This document shows positions 1-5,281 of a DNA stretch of 5,439 nt, piece by piece; positions within the stretch are counted from its first letter, which is position 1, and every line of letters starts with the position of its first letter. This DNA comes from Blastocatellia bacterium (GTDB lineage: Bacteria; Acidobacteriota; Blastocatellia; Pyrinomonadales; Pyrinomonadaceae). The stretch spans positions 1 to 5,439 of the forward strand of contig JACDAY010000366.1 in NCBI GenBank assembly GCA_013695195.1, written 5' to 3'. Made by a program: the position numbers and the translations under genes. Below the pieces are notes generated by a model. The model was not told the DNA's origin, ran no database searches, and saw only the letters and a program-made list of their open reading frames with translations.

Positions 1-987
1 ATTAAGCCATCTCAATGCTGTTTCATGAAGAAGCATTGCCTTTGTCGCTTCGTCAAACGGCATCGATTCTATCAGGTTTCCGGGTTCCGATTCACCGAGC
101 GGAAAAGGATAGTCCGAGCCGAGTGCAACGTGTTCCGGCCCGGCCAGTTTAACCAAATAGTCCAGCATTGCCGAATTGTGCAAGAGCGAATCGAAATAAA
201 TTCTGTCCAAATATTTTCGCGGGTTATACGGATTATCAATCGCGCACAGATCGGGGCGAGCTTCAAATCCATGCTCGATTCTTCCGATGGTCGAAGGAAA
301 AGAGCCGCCGCCGTGTGCGAAACAGATACGCAATTCGGGCAATTTTTCCAGCACACCCGAAAAAATAAGAGAGCAAATCGCACGGGAAGTTTCGGCGGGC
401 ATTCCCACCAGCCACGGCAGCCAGTATTTCTGCATATCACCAGCGCCAAACATATCCCATGGATGAACAAAAATCGCCATGCCGAGTTGTTCACATGCCT
501 CGAAAAAATCGAAAAACTGCGGTTCCCCCAGGTTTAGCTGATTTACGTTAGTCCCAATTTGTACGCCGGCGAGGCCGATTTGCTTACACCGTTCCAGCTC
601 TTTTACTGCAAGAATTGTATCCTGCATCGGAATGGTTCCGAGACCGACAAATCTTTTCGGAAATTCAGCAACTGTCTTCGCAATTCCATCATTCAAAAAC
701 TTTGCGATCTCGGCTCCGTCTTCCGGCTTTGCCCAGTAACTGAACATCACCGGCACGGTCGAAAGCACCTGCACATTTATTCCAAAACCATCTATTTCCT
801 CGATACGCTTTTCCGCGCTCCAGCAATTTTCTTCGATCTCCCGGAAAAAATGCCCATCGTCTTTGAGCATCCGTGCACAGCAGGGCTTGTGATGATCGAG
901 CTTTATAAACCCGCCATAGCCGAATTTTACTTTCCAATCGGGAATTTCTTTAGGCAAAATATGCGTATGAATGTCTATCTTTAACAT
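1..987 (-). CDS. nbaD: 2-amino-3-carboxymuconate-6-semialdehyde decarboxylase (ACMSD), C-terminus cut by window edge
   Basis: Predicted amidohydrolase-superfamily decarboxylase that converts 2-amino-3-carboxymuconate 6-semialdehyde, the product of the dioxygenase encoded at 4391-4912, to 2-aminomuconate 6-semialdehyde. It is a cytosolic, zinc-dependent enzyme. The frame opens with ATG at 987 and runs off the left edge after 329 codons; family members have about 335 residues, so only a few are missing. Visible metal ligands are the HTH motif (His7, His9), His175 in FVHPWDM and Asp292 in LGSDYPFPLGE. His225 in FAHGGG is the expected catalytic histidine, and Arg49 and Trp189 match substrate-site residues described for the Pseudomonas enzyme. 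Segments such as LSTVPVMFSYWAKPED and KYWLPWLVGMPAET match animal ACMSD as I remember it. No clear Shine-Dalgarno precedes the ATG. The gene lies 229 bases beyond the phosphotransferase gene, separated by an inverted repeat, so it may have its own promoter. Confidence 0.95.
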   Translation of the reverse strand, partial: MLKIDIHTHILPKEIPDWKVKFGYGGFIKLDHHKPCCARMLKDDGHFFREIEENCWSAEKRIEEIDGFGINVQVLSTVPVMFSYWAKPEDGAEIAKFLNDGIAKTVAEFPKRFVGLGTIPMQDTILAVKELERCKQIGLAGVQIGTNVNQLNLGEPQFFDFFEACEQLGMAIFVHPWDMFGAGDMQKYWLPWLVGMPAETSRAICSLIFSGVLEKLPELRICFAHGGGSFPSTIGRIEHGFEARPDLCAIDNPYNPRKYLDRIYFDSLLHNSAMLDYLVKLAGPEHVALGSDYPFPLGESEPGNLIESMPFDEATKAMLLHETALRWLN

Positions 988-1041
988 AAGTTAGCCGTCG
1001 GGATTAGCAGAAATTTGTGAATAAGTAAGGTAAGTTTTAAG

Positions 1042-1164
1042 AGCGGGTGCAAAGCAGCCCTTTCTGACTGCAAATTGTTAAAAGTCTTTTGAAACCCAAT
1101 TGAATCCAAAGCAGGCTAAAATATTTAATCTATTGCAGTTAGGAAGGGTTGCTCTGCACCCGCT
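1042..1164. repeat. 32-base imperfect inverted repeat pair, MITE-like palindrome
   Basis: The left arm at 1042-1073 starts AGCGGGTGCAAAGCAGCCC, and the right arm at 1133-1164 ends GGTTGCTCTGCACCCGCT. The arms are reverse complements at 28 of 32 positions, and all four differences are transitions. As plus-strand RNA, three of the differences would be G-U pairs and one an A-C mismatch. The 59-base spacer is AT-rich and holds no gene. The arrangement resembles a small non-autonomous mobile element (MITE) or a large REP-type palindrome. No convincing target-site duplication is visible; AGTAAG occurs on both sides (1024-1029 and 1178-1183) but could be chance. It sits between two same-strand genes without a T-tract, so it does not look like a simple intrinsic terminator. 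Confidence 0.75.
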
Positions 1165-1177
1165 TTCCCCGACTCAG

Positions 1178-1200
1178 AGTAAGAAGCTAATTCTTCTACT
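1178..1200 (-). terminator. Weak hairpin just downstream of the phosphotransferase gene
   Basis: AGTA-A-GAAG and CTTC-TACT can form an 8-bp stem with one bulged A and a six-base loop, 17 bases after the phosphotransferase stop codon in the direction of transcription. The stem is AT-rich and no run of T follows it on the minus strand, so it is at best a poor terminator or an RNA-stabilising hairpin. The rest of the 988-1216 gap, outside this hairpin and the large inverted repeat, shows no gene. Confidence 0.25.
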
Positions 1201-1216
1201 CTCGATTCGCATAATT

Positions 1217-2161
1217 TTACAAAGAATAGAGGTCGAACGCACCGCTGAGACGCGTTCGATATTGTTCCAGCCGCTCACTGTCTTTTGCATCGGCGATTCC
1301 CTCGATGGCGGCGGCATAATTCGTGATATTAAATGCCTTTATCAAAGGTGCAATCTCCTTGAATTTAACATGATTTATCCCATAGCCTTTCAGAAAATGC
1401 TGCATTCCGTCGATCCCATGATCGTGCAGGGCGAGCGAAAGTTCCCATTGCGGGGCAATATTCGAAGTGCAGCCTTCCCAATCGATAATCGCGTTTATCT
1501 TGCCGTTTTTGCCGACGATCACGTTTTTCAGACGGATATCGCCGTGATTGAGCGCGGGTTTCGGCGTCATTCTCATCGCCTCAGTAAAAATCTTCCGAAG
1601 CTTCTTTATTTGTAACGAAGAAACGGCACGATTTTTTTCGAGAATTTTCAGTTTTTTTTCAAAACAATATTCTTTTTGCAGATATTCTTTAAAGGTTTCG
1701 TTTCGCGACAGTTGATTGCTTGACCAGTCGAACGTTTGCCCGAAGCCATTGGTTTGAATGGAATTGATCAAAGCGGCATAGCGTCCCATCTCGCGCAAAA
1801 TCTCGAGCCGCTGCGGGTGGTGCGTCGCATCGCCGCCGGACACCGTACGCGAGATCATGTAAGGATGCGGAATTGCCTCGGAGCCGACTTCCAATATCTC
1901 GGGTGCCGGCACACCGGCTTTGCGCGCCGCGGTCTCCGCCCACTGCTCCTTTATAAACGAATTTATGCGCCCGGCGTCCGGGCTGATGCGGACAATGAAA
2001 TCGCCCTCGGCATGTTTGACGGCAAATACGAAATTTGTCAGACCGCTGGCCTTGAATGCAATTCGCGGGGCGCTGGTGCCAAAATGGTGTCTGATGACGA
2101 CCTGAGCCAATTTTTTGAATTTATTAACCACCCGGGCTGACGCCGAGTTTTCCGTTTTCAT
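1217..2161 (-). CDS. APH/choline-kinase-like phosphotransferase of unknown substrate
   Basis: A 314-residue protein of the aminoglycoside phosphotransferase/choline kinase fold, expected to move the gamma-phosphate of ATP to a small hydroxylated substrate in the cytosol. The catalytic loop HGDIRLKNVIV gives the Brenner-type HGDxxxxN (His206, Asp208, Asn213), and IIDWE supplies the metal-binding Asp227 and following Glu229. In the N-lobe, FIVRIS carries Arg58 where many kinases have the ATP-binding lysine, which is common in this superfamily. I chose ATG at 2161 because a perfect AGGAGG lies nine bases upstream. A frame continuing to an ATG at 2230 adds 23 residues but lies wholly inside the upstream gene and lacks such a site. 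It overlaps the phosphatase gene by 38 bases, implying translational coupling. The superfamily includes resistance enzymes, but nothing here identifies an antibiotic substrate; a sugar, amino alcohol or homoserine-like substrate is equally possible. Confidence 0.85.
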   Translation of the reverse strand: MKTENSASARVVNKFKKLAQVVIRHHFGTSAPRIAFKASGLTNFVFAVKHAEGDFIVRISPDAGRINSFIKEQWAETAARKAGVPAPEILEVGSEAIPHPYMISRTVSGGDATHHPQRLEILREMGRYAALINSIQTNGFGQTFDWSSNQLSRNETFKEYLQKEYCFEKKLKILEKNRAVSSLQIKKLRKIFTEAMRMTPKPALNHGDIRLKNVIVGKNGKINAIIDWEGCTSNIAPQWELSLALHDHGIDGMQHFLKGYGINHVKFKEIAPLIKAFNITNYAAAIEGIADAKDSERLEQYRTRLSGAFDLYSL

Positions 2162-3077
2162 CGCTTGATTCCTCCTGCATTCCCGCGAGGCGAAAAAGAA
2201 GGTCGCCAAGCTCAAAAGAATTTTTAACACGTATTGTTTGCCGCAGTCCGCGAAAACTCAGGTCAAGATTACCGACCTGGACGGCCAGCCCGACTCCGTC
2301 CAAAAAAATATCCATTGCCGTATCGCCCGCACCAAGCGATTCTTTCAGATCGAATTTGAGATGCTCTGCTATCGCCCGTGAGCCGGACAATTTATCCACA
2401 CCTTTCGTAGTGAAAAAACTGCTGGGTTTCGAATGTTGATAAGCCATCAGGTCGTCCGCGGGCCGCTCGATCAACAGGAATATCATGCAGATCTCTTCCG
2501 CATGAAGCTGATCGGCCAGCTTCTCGGATTCGACGGCGGTTACGGACGAAGCGCTTGTGTATTTTTCCTTTACATGAATGACCTTTTCGGCAACGGGCGT
2601 CCAGATGATTTCGCCCATTCGCCAATCGCGGGGATAGTAAAACAGCAGAACATCGCGTATACCGTCGGCAAGCAGCGCATCGACACCCGCCAGCACCGCA
2701 TCTATTTCATTCGCATCGAGCGGAAAAGCGGTTATCTCATCGAAGCAAAGTTCCTGCTTTTCATCGGTTGTAACAAACCCGAGCTGGCTTCCGTTCATCG
2801 AAACGATTGGGATCGGAGCGCCTGCAATTGCCAGCCATTCCTTCCCAAATGTCCGCATCACCGACAGGGGAAACCGAAGCGAATTCAACACCACGGGCCG
2901 GCCTCGGTCATATAATGCCTTTAAACCGAACTCAACCGGCTGCGGAATATAAACACGCCCCTCTTCCTCATGCACAGCCGTGCCGTCCAAATCGGTAATA
3001 ACGGCGCCGCTTCCGGCAAAATCAGACTGCCGAAAGAATTCTATTAACGCCTCGTCAATTTCTAAACTTAAAGCCAT
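2124..3077 (-). CDS. HAD superfamily IIB (Cof-like) hydrolase, probable sugar-phosphate phosphatase
   Basis: A 317-residue haloacid-dehalogenase phosphatase. Motif I is ITDLDGT, with nucleophile Asp29 and acid/base Asp31. Motif II is VVLNS with Ser66. The basic motif III lies in TTKGVDK, with Lys229 the likely residue (Lys225 an alternative). Motif IV is GAGDTAMD, with Asp252 and Asp256 as magnesium ligands. SMNGSQ at 93-98 recalls the conserved NG segment of subfamily IIB, and the long stretch between motifs II and III is the usual position of the C2 cap. IIB members include sucrose-phosphate and mannosyl-3-phosphoglycerate phosphatases and flavin or sugar phosphatases; I cannot choose among them. 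ATG at 3077 has only a weak GGGCGGGA upstream. The last 38 bases overlap the phosphotransferase gene, so the products are probably made together and may act on related metabolites. The last 17 residues are polar and look like an extension past the fold. Confidence 0.88.
   Translation of the reverse strand: MALSLEIDEALIEFFRQSDFAGSGAVITDLDGTAVHEEEGRVYIPQPVEFGLKALYDRGRPVVLNSLRFPLSVMRTFGKEWLAIAGAPIPIVSMNGSQLGFVTTDEKQELCFDEITAFPLDANEIDAVLAGVDALLADGIRDVLLFYYPRDWRMGEIIWTPVAEKVIHVKEKYTSASSVTAVESEKLADQLHAEEICMIFLLIERPADDLMAYQHSKPSSFFTTKGVDKLSGSRAIAEHLKFDLKESLGAGDTAMDIFLDGVGLAVQVGNLDLSFRGLRQTIRVKNSFELGDLLFRLAGMQEESSDENGKLGVSPGG
2171..2176 (-). promoter_or_regulatory. Strong Shine-Dalgarno AGGAGG that decides the phosphotransferase start
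   Basis: The minus strand reads AGGAGG, then nine bases, then ATG at 2161. The site lies inside the coding end of the upstream HAD phosphatase gene. It supports the shorter start and allows ribosomes to reinitiate or load internally while the upstream gene is being translated. Confidence 0.8.
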
Positions 3078-3333
3078 TTTCCCGCCCTGTGATCGATTCC
3101 GATTCTTATAAACGAATTTTTATCTATTCTGGCAGGTGCAGTTGCGTTCCGCAAATTTTCTGAATCACCAAATAAAGGTTTTATTCGTGTTTTTTGCCAA
3201 TTAAAGAGCTGAAACCACTAAATAACACAAAGAAACACGAATAAAGACGTTTGTTTTGGACTTCTTCGTGTTGATTCGAGGTAAAAGATAAATTTTATAA
3301 CTGGCAACTTGGGCCAACTGAGAAAAACTTATA
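3078..3333. other. Gene-free spacer between two minus-strand transcription units
   Basis: These 256 bases are AT-rich and hold no plausible coding frame. They must contain the end of the upstream unit and the promoter of the HAD/phosphotransferase unit, but I see no convincing intrinsic terminator and no clear -35/-10 pair. The main visible structure is the AACACGAA inverted-repeat cluster listed separately. A weak imperfect palindrome around 3300-3320 (TGGC...GCCA) has no T-tract. Confidence 0.5.
3180..3272. repeat. AACACGAA-type inverted repeat cluster
   Basis: TTTATTCGTGTTT at 3180-3192 is the exact reverse complement of AAACACGAATAAA at 3233-3245, a 13-base perfect inverted repeat with 40 bases between the arms. 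A third copy of the core, TTCGTGTT, is at 3265-3272. Its extended form can pair with AACACAAAGAA just left of the second arm with one mismatch. Reiterated AACAC-GAA units of this kind look like remains of an intergenic repeat family. They could also be operator half-sites for the adjacent unit or form an RNA hairpin; sequence alone does not decide. Confidence 0.6.
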
Positions 3334-3522
3334 CTAGAAGGGCATTTTCTTACCAAAAGAAGTCCGCGTTTCGGTGCCCGATGTGAATATCGCGTCGGCC
3401 TTTCGGCCTGGTTTAGGCAGTCTTGGATTCGATTTCATCAGGCACAGGCATAACTCACGGAGTTTATCAACAGTTTTCAAACGCCGCAGAATCGCCTGTT
3501 CCGACATATCAACTTTCTTCAT
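3334..3522 (-). CDS. Small helical protein coupled to the nucleotidyltransferase, function unknown
   Basis: A 62-residue protein that I do not recognise as a named family. The N-terminal half, MSEQAILRRLKTVDKLRELC followed by LCLMKS, looks like a charged amphipathic helix. I recall similar short proteins encoded next to nucleotidyltransferases in other bacteria, but cannot verify this here. The C-terminal half is polar, rich in Lys, Arg, Gly and Thr, and probably disordered. The chosen ATG at 3522 overlaps the nucleotidyltransferase stop by 14 bases and has AGGT seven bases upstream; a second in-frame ATG at 3507 is possible. A longer frame reaching 3567 lies inside the neighbouring gene and is less likely. 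The overlap implies coupled translation and a shared job, perhaps as a partner or antidote of the nucleotidyltransferase. That role is inference. Confidence 0.6.
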   Translation of the reverse strand: MKKVDMSEQAILRRLKTVDKLRELCLCLMKSNPRLPKPGRKADAIFTSGTETRTSFGKKMPF

Positions 3523-3967
3523 TTTGCAACCTGTGAATATCCGCCAAATCCTGCGGGCGGGCGGCAAGCGTTTTCATTTTTATCAGACCGTCACGCGAAA
3601 CAACCGAAAGCTGTTTGCCCAAAAAATCTACGTTTTGTTTTGTTTCCCAAACATCCTGTACATGCGGCGTTACGAGCAAAAGATCAAGCGAAAGCACTTC
3701 GCCATCGTCGTCGATCTTGGATACACGCCGAATTTCGACGGCTCTTTCCTTGAATGATATATCAAGCCCGCGAATATCGTAACCTTTCTCGGTACCGACC
3801 TTATAGGCCTTTTCCAGTGAATCGGCCATGATTAGGATATCAATGTCCAAGGTAGCACGCGCAAAACCATGAATCGCCATCGCCAATCCGCCGCACACCG
3901 CGTATTCGATTTCGTTTTCGTTGAGCGCGGAAACGAGTTGGTCCAGTTCCTCTAAAAGCGTCGCCAT
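3509..3967 (-). CDS. AbiEii/MNT-like nucleotidyltransferase
   Basis: A 152-residue protein of the DNA polymerase beta-type nucleotidyltransferase superfamily, close to the short AbiEii-like members. The N-terminal fold shows YAVCGGLAMAIHG (Gly26-Gly27, the GG signature), followed by RATLDID with Arg37, Thr39 and the metal-binding pair Asp41 and Asp43. LSLDLLL at 93-99 provides Asp95 as the probable third carboxylate. The C-terminal KMKTLAARPQDLADIHRL matches the K...R..D..D helix common in this group. Such enzymes transfer a nucleotide to RNA, protein or a small molecule, and family relatives act as toxins (AbiEii, MenA-type) or as MNT antitoxins paired with HEPN proteins. No HEPN gene is adjacent. 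ATG at 3967 follows the GNAT stop by nine bases with only a weak AAAGAA upstream. The key catalytic residues are intact, so activity is plausible; the substrate is unknown. Confidence 0.85.
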   Translation of the reverse strand: MATLLEELDQLVSALNENEIEYAVCGGLAMAIHGFARATLDIDILIMADSLEKAYKVGTEKGYDIRGLDISFKERAVEIRRVSKIDDDGEVLSLDLLLVTPHVQDVWETKQNVDFLGKQLSVVSRDGLIKMKTLAARPQDLADIHRLQNEES

Positions 3968-3976
3968 TTTTGTTCT

Positions 3977-4380
3977 TTATTTAGCTGTCTCCTGCATTAA
4001 GTTTATCAATCCAGCCTTTGTATTCTTAAAACCGCCCTTTTCATAAAAACTTTGCAAGTGCGGCTCAAAATCTACATGAAGCCATTCAATTCCGCGTTCT
4101 TTTGCGATCTTTGCCGCTTCCTTTACTAAACGAATTCCAATGCCGCGCCGCCTAAATTCGGGATGAACCGTCGTATCCAAAATAAATGCGTGAATTCCAC
4201 CGTCCCATGCTCGGATGCTTCGGCGACAAACACTTCTAAATCCTTTTTTAAAAATATCCTGTTCGAGCTGTTCAACTGTTCCGCTCCATCGTTGTTTATA
4301 TGTTTCCTGAATGTAGTCTTTTAGCAATTTTGCGAGATTCGGAGTGTCATCTTGTTGACTTTACGGATCGAGTAAAACAT
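3977..4380 (-). pseudogene. Broken or chimeric GNAT N-acetyltransferase
   Basis: Four segments in alternating frames make one GNAT-like protein. From ATG at 4380, MFYSIRKVNK (4380-4351) leads into DDTPNLAKLLKDYIQETY and on to 4244 in another frame. Then DLEVFVAEASEHG (4242-4204) returns to the first frame, and WDGGIHAFILDTTVHPEF onwards (4207-3980) is in the second again. The last segment carries the acetyl-CoA loop RxxGxG (about 4136-4153) and the conserved HVDFEPHLQSFY region. Breaks are near 4350, at an A6 run (4244-4249) and near 4204-4206. The joined product would have about 135 residues against a usual 150 or so, and the strand expected between VFVAEA and HAFILD is missing, which suggests a deletion or a fusion of two GNAT genes. 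An uninterrupted 116-codon frame from TTG at 4327 exists, but its middle reads out of register. The gap to the dioxygenase gene is ten bases. Assembly errors could mimic this. Confidence 0.7.
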
Positions 4381-4390
4381 TCCTTAAATT

Positions 4391-4912
4391 TTATCTTAGG
4401 GTTGCGGGCGGTTCCATCACAGCTGCACAATTTTTACAGGTTCGCAGAGTCAAGTCATCATAAAAACGCTCGAAAACTCCCTGAAACTGCGTCGTAATGT
4501 CTTCGAGTTCAAAATATTCTTCATACAATTTCTCGTTGCAGTTCTCGCAAAACCACAGCAGGCCGTCTTGTTCGCCATCGCGGCGTTTGCGTTCGATTAC
4601 CATGCCGATTGTGTTCGCGCCGCGGACCGGATTATGTGGCACGCGGGCGGGGAGCAGAAACATTTCGCCCTCGCGGATCGGCACATCGGCCGATTTGCCG
4701 TCTTCCTGGATTTTGACGAGAATATCGCCTTCGAGCTGATAAAAGAACTCCTCGCCCTCGTCCCAATGATAATCTTTACGAGAATTCGGCCCGCCGACCA
4801 CCATCACGATAAAATCGCCGTCGTCATAAACACACTGGTTCCCCACCGGCGGCTTGAGCAAATGCCGGTGCTCGTCGATCCACTGTTTGAAATTAAATGG
4901 GCGTCTAATCAT
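4391..4912 (-). CDS. nbaC: 3-hydroxyanthranilate 3,4-dioxygenase
   Basis: A 173-residue cupin dioxygenase that opens the ring of 3-hydroxyanthranilate with O2 to give 2-amino-3-carboxymuconate 6-semialdehyde, the substrate of the decarboxylase encoded at 1-987. The N-terminus FNFKQWIDEHRHLLKPPVGN is typical of the family. Iron ligands are His49 and Glu55 in the YHWDEGEEFFYQ region and His93 in VPHNP. Substrate contacts expected from the Cupriavidus enzyme are Arg45, Arg97 and Glu107. The C-terminal rubredoxin-like site CENC (122, 125) and CKNC (159, 162) marks the bacterial type with a second metal. All key residues are present and the length matches bacterial homologues. ATG at 4912 starts six bases after the mazF stop; the nearest AAGG is about 14 bases upstream, inside mazF, so translation probably depends on coupling to the toxin gene. 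Confidence 0.96.
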   Translation of the reverse strand: MIRRPFNFKQWIDEHRHLLKPPVGNQCVYDDGDFIVMVVGGPNSRKDYHWDEGEEFFYQLEGDILVKIQEDGKSADVPIREGEMFLLPARVPHNPVRGANTIGMVIERKRRDGEQDGLLWFCENCNEKLYEEYFELEDITTQFQGVFERFYDDLTLRTCKNCAAVMEPPATLR

Positions 4913-4918
4913 TGGCGG

Positions 4919-5281
4919 TTAGTACGACCTTAGGCCGAGGCTTATTTGTATAGAGACGTCTACTTTTCTCAGAGTTGCCGCCTCAACCTTGCCTAACCTT
5001 TTCAAAAGCCGGCTGTGGTCGATTGAGCGAATATGATTCAATAAAACAGCAGATGTTTGAGTCAGCCCACCTTCTCCGGCATCAATCAGCACATCGGTCG
5101 GGTATCGAGGATCGCTGATTTTTGATGTGATTGCTGCGACGATAGTTATTGGGCTAAATTCATTCCCGGTATCGTTTTGGATAACCAACGCGGGACGGGT
5201 TTTCTTTATCTCCGAACCAAGCGTCGGGTCAAAACGAACCAAATAGACTTCGCCTCGTCTCGGGGAAGCTAGTCTTTCCAT
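4919..5281 (-). CDS. mazF: MazF/PemK-family mRNA interferase toxin
   Basis: A 120-residue endoribonuclease toxin of the MazF/PemK family that cleaves mRNA at short sequence motifs when its antitoxin is lost. RRGEVYLVRFDPTLGSE opens the SH3-like barrel, and KKTRPALVIQND contains the catalytic Arg29. AAITSK holds Thr52, matching the second catalytic residue of MazF. The later LLNHIRSIDHSRL matches the usual VLL.QIRSID..RL core. Length is normal for the Gram-positive/MazF-EndoA type and nothing essential is missing. ATG at 5281 overlaps the preceding antitoxin by 13 bases, with GAGGA six bases upstream inside that gene. This is the standard coupled antitoxin-toxin order, normally autoregulated by the complex at a promoter beyond the right edge. 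Confidence 0.95.
   Translation of the reverse strand: MERLASPRRGEVYLVRFDPTLGSEIKKTRPALVIQNDTGNEFSPITIVAAITSKISDPRYPTDVLIDAGEGGLTQTSAVLLNHIRSIDHSRLLKRLGKVEAATLRKVDVSIQISLGLRSY

Noticed and set aside
25..537. Plus-strand open frame of 170 codons
   Set aside because: It is antisense to the decarboxylase, whose minus-strand frame carries all catalytic motifs; the plus-strand product is rich in Arg and His and shows no family motif.
1217..2161. Antibiotic (aminoglycoside) resistance gene
   Set aside because: Only the general HGDxxxxN and DxE motifs are visible; the superfamily is broad, and pairing with a HAD phosphatase points to metabolism rather than resistance.
2162..2230. Longer N-terminus of the phosphotransferase from ATG at 2230
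   Set aside because: These codons lie fully inside the phosphatase gene, have no good ribosome site, and the ATG at 2161 has a perfect AGGAGG nine bases upstream.
3397..3408. GGCC-tttc-GGCC hairpin, a terminator-like structure
   Set aside because: It has only a 4-bp stem, lies inside the small coding frame (codons for PGRKAD) and has no T-tract.
4243..4251. Programmed -1 frameshifting at the A6G run in the GNAT gene
   Set aside because: A -1 slip there reaches a stop (TAG) within three codons; the needed change is +1 or -2, and two other breaks exist, so decay, deletion or assembly error is more likely.
4568..4933. Plus-strand open frame of 121 codons
   Set aside because: It is antisense to the dioxygenase gene, whose metal ligands and length are fully conserved on the minus strand.
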